From Euglena gracilis (lineage: Eukaryota > Euglenida > Euglenophyceae > Euglenales), in NCBI GenBank assembly GCA_039621445.1, contig CP154956.1, forward strand, positions 47,783,291 through 47,847,290: a stretch of DNA of 64,000 nt. Direction: 5' to 3'. The notes under the pieces were generated by a model. The model saw only the letters and a list, made by a program, of their open reading frames with translations. It was not told where the DNA came from and made no database searches. Position 1 is the first letter of the stretch; each line of letters begins with the position of its first letter. A program made the position numbers and the translations under genes. This document shows, one piece after another, positions 52,387 through 60,856 of this stretch.

Positions 52387-52549
52387 GCGCATTTTTTTTT
52401 AGCAAACCTGCGTTGAGCAGCTGAGCTTTTCAGCCTCATTAAAAAATGTTTTGGCGTCAAATGCCCCCGACAGCGCATTTTTTTTAACAAACCTGCGTAG
52501 AGCAGCTGAGCTTTTCAGCCTCATGTTTTGGCGTCAAATGCCCCCGACA
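52387..52549. repeat. Tandem duplication between the two DIRS elements
   Basis: Two units (52,387-52,472 and 52,473-52,549) share GCGCATTTTTTTT, CAAACCTGCGT, GAGCAGCTGAGCTTTTCAGC and GGCGTCAAATGCCCCCGACA. They lie in a 530-bp spacer with no gene. Confidence 0.85.
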
Positions 52550-52873
52550 GCCTTGGAGCATCATAAAAACGACACACTTTTCTCAAAGAAAATCGCCACT
52601 CCCGGAAAAGAAAACCGTTTCCAGGAAAATGCACCATTGCCGGGGGGGGGGGGCGGCTGAGCTCTTATCCCTTCGAAGCCGGCCGGCTGGAGGAAAGGTA
52701 GCCGGAAAAAAAGGTGCTGCCTGACCCCCCCCTGGAGGGTGGGGGTCCCAACTTCTGGACCTGGCTTCCACCCGTGAGCAGAGAAAAAGGGCCAAATCCA
52801 GCTTGGCTGGGCTTTTTTGGCCAAATTTTCAGGTGGAGCCCAGAAAAAACCCATTTTTTTTAAAGCCTCTTTT

Positions 52874-52925
52874 CGTACTCCCTCGAGGAAAACCGACCAG
52901 GGAGGAAGGGACACCGAGGGCGAAG
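52874..52925 (+). repeat. Truncated DIRS left end abutting element B
   Basis: CGTACTCCCTCGAGGAAAAC and onward to GGGACACCGAGGGCGAAG repeats the first 52 bp of a left end and is cut exactly where element B begins with TCGTACTCCC. This suggests B inserted into an older DIRS end. Confidence 0.7.
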
Positions 52926-53223
52926 TCGTACTCCCTCGAGGCAGACCGAGAAGGGAGGAAGGGACACCGAGGGCGAAGCACAAAGACATTGTGAGGCCAT
53001 GCCTTGCTCGCCGGCGATCTGTTGTGATTGTTTTGGTGCGCTGGGTTAGGAGGTCCCGCTTAGTGCCGCCTCGCCGGAGTTGGCTGCATTGTCTCCGACG
53101 TGGCGACCGTGGCGCTCTTTCTTTCTGTGGGGGGGTTCCCCCCCACCTCCCCCCCCCTGGCCCCCATCTTCTGATCGAGGGCGTTTGAAGACAAATTTTC
53201 GTACATGGGTGGGGGGGGTCGGG

Positions 53224-53329
53224 CTCACAATGTCTTTGTGCTTCGCCCTCGGTGTCCCTTCCTCCCTTCTCGGTCTGCCCCGAGGGAGTACGAGACACCT
53301 CGGGCTCCGCACTTTGCCATTGTGAGGCC
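53224..53329. repeat. Internal complementary region of DIRS element B
   Basis: Same arrangement as in element A: from CTCACAATGTCTTTGTGC through the complement of GTACTCCCTCGAGGCAG to CCATTGTGAGGCC, complementary to the outer left end (52,926-53,000) and the outer right end (57,703-57,741). Confidence 0.8.
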
Positions 53330-54146
53330 AGATTGTGCACTGAAAAAAGGGGGGCCAGGGCATCCTCCAAAGAACCTTGGGCACCAAGTCTTTGATAATG
53401 GGCTGTGAAAGCCTCCACCCCCTTCCATTGACCAATTTCACAAACTTCTTGGGCAGAAAGGCCCAATTTTTTTAACAAACCAACCCCTGCCCCTCTGGTG
53501 GAGTGGGGTCCCCAAACCTGGGGGGGTACCCCCTGTTTGGTCAAAAAATCTTTGGTGATAGAAGCAATGGTATCTGCCTTAATGGCTTTGTAGGGGGGTT
53601 TTAACGTAATTAAACGGGGGCCCCCAGGTTTCATAAAGAAACGTGTTGCTGCCACATAAGACATCATTAAATGAAAGGGGCTGATTTGGGGGCACTGGGG
53701 AATGGAGACAACTCGCTCCCACTTGTGGAGTTTTTGACCTTTACGTTTAATTTTGATGTAGGGTGCCCCCCCCCCAACACACTGGTGGTTCTTTGGACCT
53801 GTGCCAAATCAGAACTTCTGTATAAACAGAGGATTCGTGAACAGAAAATGAGTTGTGTACGCAATGTACGTATATCAGAGGGCAGGGGGGACTGTGCCAG
53901 CCCCAGGTGGATTGGGAGGGGATCCCAGAATGCACCATATTTCTCCAGGTTTTGGTTCCAAAGCCTTTTGTAAGGTGCCAACATGGCATGGAACCTCAGG
54001 CCCCCAAAGCCAGGGATCAATAGCATAGCACTGTATGCATTGCGTGCTTGGGCCTTTGAAAATTGGAACAGTTGAATTAAAGCGTCAACCACTTGGTCAG
54101 TGGTGGCTTCAGGGGGGGTACCCCCATTTTGTCCAAAATTACCCAT
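53330..54146 (-). pseudogene. Tyrosine recombinase of DIRS element B (one frame break)
   Basis: Catalytic blocks CLYRSSDLAQVQR, HSTRGAGVGLLKKLGL, GQWKGVEAF and AFTAHYQRL are present. A C10 run (53,766-53,775) splits the frame between the Arg block and the rest; otherwise it is open to beyond the internal complementary region. An N-terminal segment with LFQFSKAQARNAYSAMLLIP is conserved with element A. The enzyme would integrate the circular cDNA. Confidence 0.85.
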
Positions 54147-54414
54147 AAAAGCGTAAAGGCACTTTGGTACCTTTTCAAACTGGGGTTTCTTCCCAGGAAA
54201 TCTGTAATGGTTGAATTTTGTATTTGTTTCCCCTCCAAAATTTGCCTGAGCAAATCATGCAAAGGAGGGGCCACCTGGGGGGTGGCATTTTTTCCCCCTT
54301 GCAATTGGTGAACATACCCATGTAGGGGGTGATTTTCAGGCAGGGGGTCCCTGGAACTTTCATTTTTATTAACTGGGGCCACCATGTGGCAGAATCCCAG
54401 TAGGGGGTGACCAT

Positions 54415-55287
54415 TCAAACTTTGGCCTGTGGAAACATTTTTAATCTGGGGAGAAATTTTTGGATTACAGAGCAGGGGGGGTTTGCATAAAGATCCTCCA
54501 TGTTGTCCAGTGGACATTGTAATGCATCCACTGCTCTGGCTCCCCAGTGGGGCCACCTGGCCACAAATTGTGGTAGTTTTTTGTTGCCTGGTGAGGCAAA
54601 AAGGTCTGTTTTTAGGCTGATGTAATTTTTTAATTGCTGTCTCAGCCACTGAAAAAGTTGGGGGTCCAGTGAGTAATCCCCCCTGTCCATTTCCCACCTG
54701 CTTATGGGGTCTGCCAGGCAGTCTTTGGAGGGGACCCACTTTACTTGCAGGTGTATGTTGTGTTCCATGCACCATTTGAAAAAGGGTCTTAGCATGGAAT
54801 TGAAAGGGTCCTTTCTGCCCCCCCCTTTTGTTAAGTAATAGTAAATTACTTGATTGTCCACGGATAGGGACACAGTTTCCCCTGGCTGGCTGATGCTTTG
54901 TACTGTGCTTATGGCTGCACTTAATTCTTTGACATTTATGTGCAAAATGGAGTTTTCCCTCCAAAATTCTTGCACAATTTTGCCTGTTCGAATGTCCAGC
55001 CCCCCCCAGGCATGGGTGCTGCTGTCTGAGTGCAACTCCCTGGTTGCATTTTGGGGGAAGGGTCTGCCCCCCCAGGTGTCCAGCAGAATTTTTATTTCCT
55101 TTAATTGGTCCTTTATTCTTTGGGAAATGGGATGTTTTGAGTCCCAGGGGGCTGTGGAATTTTCCACCAAAAAATTAGCCAGGGCATCCGTAAAGGCCCT
55201 TATAAAGGGCAGGGCCATTAGATTGCATCTGATTTGGCCCAAAATGGCAGCCAGTTGCCTTTTTGACATGTAATCTTTTTTCACCAT
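54415..55287 (-). CDS. RNase H and Dam-like DNA methylase of DIRS element B
   Basis: 290 codons from ATG 55,287, which lies just past the RT stop (TGA then AAA then ATG on the minus strand), so translation may restart there. RNase H parts: WGGLDIRTGKIVQEFW, INVKELSAAISTV, VSLSVDNQVIYYYLT, WVPSKDCLADPISRWEMD. Methylase parts: TDLFASPGNKKLPQFVARWP, DALQCPLDNM and YANPPCSVI. In this copy the motif IV is NPPC where element A has NPPW. A frameshift near 54,430 takes the last methylase helix to another frame. Confidence 0.82.
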   Translation of the reverse strand: MVKKDYMSKRQLAAILGQIRCNLMALPFIRAFTDALANFLVENSTAPWDSKHPISQRIKDQLKEIKILLDTWGGRPFPQNATRELHSDSSTHAWGGLDIRTGKIVQEFWRENSILHINVKELSAAISTVQSISQPGETVSLSVDNQVIYYYLTKGGGRKDPFNSMLRPFFKWCMEHNIHLQVKWVPSKDCLADPISRWEMDRGDYSLDPQLFQWLRQQLKNYISLKTDLFASPGNKKLPQFVARWPHWGARAVDALQCPLDNMEDLYANPPCSVIQKFLPRLKMFPQAKV

Positions 55288-55290
55288 TTT

Positions 55291-57450
55291 TCACAGCTCC
55301 TTTTTTACTGTTTTTATTTTCTGTGGGGGCACCTGCAATTTTCCCTCTTGGAAGTTTAGCTGAAAGCCAAGATGATTGACGATTTGGGTGGGCTGCAGGG
55401 TGGATTTTTTCACATTGATTTTGAATCCTGATTTGATTAAATCCCTGACCACTGTGTTCAGGTGATTTTGTAAGATGAGTTGTGTTGGGGCCACCAGTAA
55501 AATGTCGTCCAGGTAAATAAATACCTGGATGCCCCTTTTTCTCCACAGTTTTTCGAATGTCTTCATTACTGACATGAAAATTTGGGGCATTACATTCAGG
55601 CCAAAACAGCCTGCCTGGAATTCCCAGGTCTGCCCCCCCACCTGATGCCTTAAAAATGGCCTCAGGCCTGGACTCACTGGAATATGAAAATAGGCATCCT
55701 TTAGGTCTATTTTTGCTGCCCAGTGGCCTTTTTCCAAAACTGGAAAAATGTGCTGGATGTGATCCAGCTTGAAAGGTTTCACTTGGAACCTTTGATTTAT
55801 TTCCCTGCAATCGCTTATTAATCTCCATTTTGTCTGTCCCCCCTCTGGTTTTGAAATTAGAAACCAGGGGATCAGGTGCTGGGTGGTTGAATCCCTCACC
55901 CTCTTTATGGATCCAGATTTTTCGTAATCCAGCAGTATTTTTTCTGCTTGGGGTAAGTTCAAATTTGCCCTGATTTTTGGGTGGGTGGATAATTTTGGTG
56001 GGCTGACCCAGGGGGGTTGAATGCCATCCCTGATGAGTTGACATGTTGTTGGGGGGGCATTTTTTGCCCACCATTTCAAGCTTTTTTGCAGCCGTTGATG
56101 GAGGGGGGTGTCTCCCCATTTTTCTTCCATGGAATTTATTTCCTGGATAAGATGATTTTGGGGGGGCTGGGCTGGAGATGTTGGACATTTTAGGTTTTTT
56201 TGCAGCCTTTGATGGAGGGGGTTGTTTTCCCATATTTCCTCCATTGAATTTATTTTCTGGGTAAGATGATTCTGGGGGGGCTGGGCTGGGGGTGTTGGAC
56301 ATTGCACCCCTAGGTCCCCTAGGGCTTGGGCCCTTGTAAAAGGAATTTTTTTCTGGGGGGATGTGCATGCATTCTCTCCCTCTCTGCTCACCTCTCTGGA
56401 TGATCTTGTTGTTGGAAGACATACCATAGGGCTTAATGCCCCTGTTTGGCCTATCTGGTCTTCTCCATGTTGATGTGGTTGGTTGACATACCATAGGGGG
56501 GCCTCTGTGGGTCCCCCCCTTGATTGATTGATCGGGAATTGAGAAATAAACGTTGGAGGGGTTTCTGCCCCTCCCTCCAAAAGGGCCACTGTGGGTCCCT
56601 TTGCCTCCAGGGGCTGGGTCCTTGAAAGGGCCACTGTGGGTCCCTTTTTCTCCTGGGGCTGGGTCATTGAAAGGGCCACTGTGGGTCCCTTTATCCCCCA
56701 TTGCTGGCAGAGGGCCACTGTGGGTCCCTCGGGGGATTTCTCCAGCAGCATCCTTAGCTTCTTGGTGGCCACTGTGGGTCCACCCTGCTGGTTCCTTAGC
56801 TTCTTGGTGGCCACTGTGGGTCCACCCTGCTGGTCTCCAAGGTTTCCATGTATAAATTCTTTTCCATAATCCATCTTGTGGTCTTCCAGGCCTTGAGTTC
56901 TTCTTGGCCTCCAACCCCATTGGAAATCTGGGGGGGCTGCTGTGGCCTCCCTTTGTCCCCTTGAGAGGGGCTGTTGTGATAGATGAATGGGGGGGGTTGG
57001 ACAGACCTTTTCTGCCCCTTCCTGAGGGGATTTGCTTGTGAAACTGGCCCCCATGGCCCCTGTGGTGTTGACCTCCTTGGCCTTGATTCCATCTCCCCAT
57101 CTTCTGGCCAATTGGTGCCCAGGCTGCTGGGCGCCTTTGGGGGAGATGCCCCTGATGTGTGGGCTTTGATGGTCCAATTGTGCAGCATTTGGGGCCCCCA
57201 TGGCCCAGTCTTTGCCCACCAAGGGCTGGGGCTGGCTTCTGTCTTCTGGGCCTTCTGGCCACAGTGGTCCAAGGACCGTGGCCGTCACTGGGGGGGGTTT
57301 TGGGCTGTAAAATTTCTGGGGTGGGGGGCTGGGTGGGAAGAACGGCCACGGTTTGCCACGTGTTGACCGCATCTCCAAGGTCTCCAGCTGCTGCGGCCAC
57401 TCCTCCAGGACGTCCGTGGCCATATAATTCCAATTTCTTCTCCACTGCAT
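55291..57450 (-). CDS. Gag-like and reverse transcriptase ORF of DIRS element B
   Basis: 719 codons from ATG 57,450. The first 20 residues match element A. From about 57,395 to about 56,880 the ancestral reading (TWQTVAVLPTQ, SDGHGPWTTVARRPR) lies in a different frame, restored by a 4-nt insertion near 56,875. Then follow GPTVA-type repeats (56,580-56,840), a Pro-rich spacer, and RT: KWRLISDCREINQRF, WAAKIDLKDAYFHIPV (motif A), AGCFGLNVMPQIF (motif B), YLDDILLVA (motif C, 55,495-55,515). All catalytic Asp are present. The overlapping frame 55,175-57,457 is also open for 760 codons. Confidence 0.88.
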   Translation of the reverse strand: MQWRRNWNYMATDVLEEWPQQLETLEMRSTRGKPWPFFPPSPPPQKFYSPKPPPVTATVLGPLWPEGPEDRSQPQPLVGKDWAMGAPNAAQLDHQSPHIRGISPKGAQQPGHQLARRWGDGIKAKEVNTTGAMGASFTSKSPQEGAEKVCPTPPIHLSQQPLSRGQREATAAPPDFQWGWRPRRTQGLEDHKMDYGKEFIHGNLGDQQGGPTVATKKLRNQQGGPTVATKKLRMLLEKSPEGPTVALCQQWGIKGPTVALSMTQPQEKKGPTVALSRTQPLEAKGPTVALLEGGAETPPTFISQFPINQSRGGPTEAPLWYVNQPHQHGEDQIGQTGALSPMVCLPTTRSSREVSREGENACTSPQKKIPFTRAQALGDLGVQCPTPPAQPPQNHLTQKINSMEEIWENNPLHQRLQKNLKCPTSPAQPPQNHLIQEINSMEEKWGDTPLHQRLQKSLKWWAKNAPPTTCQLIRDGIQPPWVSPPKLSTHPKIRANLNLPQAEKILLDYEKSGSIKRVRDSTTQHLIPWFLISKPEGGQTKWRLISDCREINQRFQVKPFKLDHIQHIFPVLEKGHWAAKIDLKDAYFHIPVSPGLRPFLRHQVGGQTWEFQAGCFGLNVMPQIFMSVMKTFEKLWRKRGIQVFIYLDDILLVAPTQLILQNHLNTVVRDLIKSGFKINVKKSTLQPTQIVNHLGFQLNFQEGKLQVPPQKIKTVKKEL

Positions 57451-57741
57451 TGCTCATCGAAGTCGAAATTGAAATTTGACAATTGAATTCTCAATTGATT
57501 CTCGTCTGGTTCGTGTTCTTCTGGATATTGAATTGATATTGACTTCTTTTCTCAGTTCTTCCTCGTTCGTGAACTCTGCTCCTTTCTTCTGGGCGTCGAA
57601 GGGCAAGTTAAGAATCAGCCAACTCCGGCGAAAAAAGGCACTAAGCGGGACCTCCTAACCCAGCGCACCAAAACAATCACAACAGACCGCCGGCGAGCAA
57701 GGCATGGCCTCACAATGGCAAAGTGCGGAGCCCGCGGTGCC

Positions 57742-58003
57742 CACAAAGACCCTGTGTGCCGGCGAGCAAGGCATGGCCTCACAAGGGAAAAGTGCGGAGC
57801 CTGAGGTGTCCCCCAAAACTCTGGGCGCTTCTGTTTTGGGGTATTGTTGGAGGTTCGTTCTGGAACGTTCGAGATTTTCTTAAGCCGGACCCCATCGCAC
57901 CCGGGGGCGTCCAGCCAGCACCTTTTTCCAGCCCGCAGCTCCTGGAGGGCTGTGGGCCCCCCAGGGTCGAGCGGCAGCCCGGCGACGCCGGGCTGGACTG
58001 AAA
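57742..58003. repeat. Second DIRS right-end copy and unique DNA
   Basis: 57,754-57,812 repeats the right end of element B (GCCGGCGAGCAAGGCATGGC, CTCACAAGGGAAAAGTGCGG, AGCCTGAGGTGTC), so two ends lie in tandem. The rest, to 58,003, has no recognisable feature. Confidence 0.6.
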
Positions 58004-58231
58004 TAAACCCCCCCCCCCCAAATAACACCCCCCCCCCGGTGTGTTATTTGGGCACCCGAACTGGGGCCCCAGGGGGGGGGGTGTTATTTGGGGGGGGTGT
58101 TATTTTTACATGGAAAACCAAAGGAAAACAGGGGGGGTGTTATTTGGGCGCTCGAAATCGGCCCCCGAGGGGGGGGGTGTGTTATTTGGGGGGGGGTGTT
58201 ATTTGGGGGGGGTGTTATTTGGGGGGGTTTA
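58004..58231. mobile_element. TA-inserted C-tract MITE, 228 bp
   Basis: Begins TAAACC with a run of C then AAATAACACC, and ends GGTGTTATTT, G run, GTTTA: terminal inverted repeats of about 26 bp. GGTGTTATTTGGG is repeated five to six times inside. It shares the TTTTACATGGAAAACC core with 29,824-29,984 and the terminal bases with 95-626. Confidence 0.7.
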
Positions 58232-58666
58232 CTTTCTGCGCAACACCCAAAATAAATAATAATTTGACACCAAAAATGCTGAATTTTGAATGAGTTTCGC
58301 ATTTTCTCTTTGCAAATGACAGAATATAAACGACATGTGATTTTTCCTTTCGTAATGTTATGGCGAACATACGATAAGAGACAACTACCCACTCTTTTTC
58401 ACCTCTTTCGGCGTCATATTTCTCTCCTCCCCGGAACCAAAAAGATACTCAATCGCACACGCAGAGGAAGAGCAATGCGACAACAAACTGCGTCGCTCGA
58501 CTGGGTACTCGCAGTTCGAAATCCCGCTTTGGCTGGGGCCTCAGGCTGGGGAGGGGCATGTACTGCACACTAATGAGTGCCACAGGTTGCGCCAGCCAGT
58601 GAGTGGCACTGCCTCCCGGCCGGCTGACAACGCCAACTCAAGTTGTTCACTGAGCCCAAGCTGCGC
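58232..58666. other. No recognisable gene
   Basis: AT-richer DNA followed by GC-rich sequence toward the Gly-rich gene. It may include the 3' untranslated region of that gene; no polyadenylation signal is clear. Confidence 0.4.
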
Positions 58667-59440
58667 CTACTTCCACCACGCGTTGTCCCCCGACACCGGC
58701 GCCGCTGCCTCACGGTCACGGCCACCCCCACGCCGTCCACCGCCACCGCCGCCCCACTCGCCATCGTCGTCATCGTCGTCGTTGCGCCATCCGGAGCCTC
58801 CGCCGCCACGACCACGGCCGCCGCCTTTCTGCCCGCCTTTGAACCCTCCCTTGAAGCCTTTGCCGCCACCCTTGCCCTTGAAACCAGGGGCGGAGGGGAG
58901 GCCACGCAGCCCGTAGGAGGCCCGTGTGGCAAATGAACCACCTGCCAAACTGTCCCATCACACCACGCTACCTGTGAACACATAAATGACGGCACACACA
59001 CGCGCGCATGTGCGCGCGCCGCGCGTGTGTGCACACACAAAGCAAACCTAAACAAGCGCGCGCAGACAGACACACATACGTACGTATACGCGAACATACG
59101 CACGCACACACAATCGCACAAGGACACACAAACATATGTGTGCATACGTAGTTCCACGGAAGGCATCCGTCCCCGATCGCCACCCTTGAAGCCACCGTTC
59201 TTGCCACCGAAGCCGCCATTCTTGCCACCACCGTACTTACCGCCGCCATACTTACCGCCGCCGTACTTCCCGCCGCCCCAGGACTCCCTGCGCGGCTCGC
59301 CGTCTGCCAACCACTGGGACCACTCCGACTCACTCATCTCGTCCTCCATCCCCCAGTGCCGCACCTGGAACTGGCCCTGCCGCTCCTCCGGGTCCCAATC
59401 CCGGAACTCGAAGTCGCGGTGCAGATACCCCGGACGGGGC
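58667..59440 (-). CDS. Gly-rich, basic/acidic protein gene, two exons visible
   Basis: Exon 59,148-about 59,440 encodes YLHRDFEFRDWDPEERQ, then MEDEMSESEWSQWLADGEP, four GGGKYGGGK-type repeats and FKGGDRGRMPSVEL. A GT-AG intron (58,942-59,147; donor GTATGC, acceptor TTTGGCAG), filled with CA repeats, joins in phase 1 to exon 58,667-58,941: SFATRASYGLRGLPSAPGFK, FKGGFKGG repeats, RGRGGGGSGW, a run of six Asp, GGGGGRRGGGRD, and a stop after NAWWK. RGG/GKGG tracts suggest RNA binding or nucleolar localisation, but there is no RRM. The 5' end is uncertain: a TGA lies upstream in frame, so another exon or the ATG in MEDEM may be the start. Confidence 0.6.
58990..59146. repeat. CA/CG-rich microsatellite in the intron of the Gly-rich gene
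   Basis: ACACAC, GCGCGC and CATACG units occupy most of the intron. Open frames of Cys/Val/His character on either strand are artefacts. Confidence 0.8.
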
Positions 59441-60099
59441 CGCCCGCCTCAGGGCCAGAGCGTGGCCCTGACAGAGCGTGGCCCGCCCTGCTGGGGGGGG
59501 GGGGCAGATGCCAAAAATGGCAATCTCCTTTCCAATCCCTGTAACACCCCCTGGTGCATCCCCTCAATTACAACCTCCTACGTACTACGCACTCATACGG
59601 AAGGAGGCCCGTGAGGCTGAGGAGGCAATCTGCATGGCGTGCAAGAGGAAGGCGCTGGCAGCCAAATAGGCACGTGTGTTAGTGGAAACCTTTGAGGTGG
59701 GGAAACAATCTGACCTAATTTAACAGTTTTTGGACTATCTTCGGCGTCGTAAGTTGCCAGTGTCAGGAGGAGGCAGAAACTTATTCATGTGGAAGGGGAC
59801 CACGTCATACAGTCAACTAGTCAGTGGCCGACCGACACCCCCCCCCCAAGCATCGCCAAGCATCATCAGATGTGCTTGCCTCTGAGAGAGTTACCAGTTG
59901 GTTTTTGGCCCAAACCCCCTTCTCCCCTGGGGAGGGACAAAAAAAAACAACAAAATTACCTGGCGCCGAAAATGCCAGAATTTTTCGGGGATTTAGATTT
60001 CACATTTCAAGCCCCCCCCCCCCCCAGTATCCAGTTCTATTCCACCTTTCACGACAGATTGCAAACCCGACTTGACACCACTGAGAATTCGGGTAGATT
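59441..60099. other. Intergenic region between two host genes
   Basis: No firm gene. A short plus-strand frame ending at 59,669 (TYYALIRKEAREAEEAICMA) looks helical and coding-like but has no start or partner exon that I recognise. A C13 run lies at 60,012-60,025. Confidence 0.35.
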
Positions 60100-60791
60100 T
60101 CACCCTTCACGTAAATATCCTTGGAATCTGCTCCCACATTCCACACACCAGACTATCTGACAAGCCAGCACCCGAAGGCCTTCGGGGTTTCTGGGTTCCC
60201 CCAAAGGCCCTCTGGGCGGCCCTGGGTGGAGGTCATCCAGGATGACGGACCCAAAGGACCCCTTCTGGAACAGCTTGATGAAGATGTACGGCGCTCCCGC
60301 CAGGGCCCACCGCACCGCGAGGGTGGAAGGGCTGGGAATTGGGGGGGGGGTGATGATGCCCTGCCGGGGTGACTGGGTCTGGGGTCTGGGATGGGCGGGT
60401 GAGGAGTGACTCAAAAGGTTCCAGCAGGATTTCATGGAGCGGAACAAAAAAAGTGTGCGGGGGGTTTTCATTCTCGGCAAGGTGGGCTTATGTGGCGTTG
60501 AGCAGAATTGTGATGAGAGGGAGGGTGGATGGAAAACCGAACCCCCTGCTGGGCAAACAGTTGGGTGAGCAAATTGTGAGGCTTTTTGGCGGAGTTTCGT
60601 TGAGTGGCCATTCCCTTGCTTCATTCAGGCAAAGCGCAGCAGAGGTGCACCCTGGCCCTCACCCTGTCCAGGCACCGGTCAATGTCGTCGGTGGGACCGT
60701 CCAACTTCGACCATCAGACAACTCTGACTGCACATGTATTCACACACATGCACACTGCCCATCCATCCACCCACCCACCAGCCCATACATG

Positions 60792-60856
<65 letters not shown>

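Larger units (their letters stand above)
52926..57741 (-). mobile_element. DIRS-like retrotransposon B, minus strand, 4.8 kb
   Basis: Closely related to element A over its whole length, same orientation. The left end at 52,926 and right end near 57,741 carry the inverted repeat (GGAGTTGGCTG, GTCCCGCTTAGTGCC, GGCATGGCCTCACAATGGC). The last bases at the right are degenerate. The internal complementary region is at 53,224-53,329. It is better preserved than A: the RT frame is open over 719 codons and RNase H-methylase is intact; the recombinase has one break. Confidence 0.85.

Noticed and set aside
52250-57720. Elements A and B as one recent segmental duplication
   Set aside because: Both have their own complete ends and internal complementary regions, with independent indels, and a third truncated end lies between them; separate insertions fit better.
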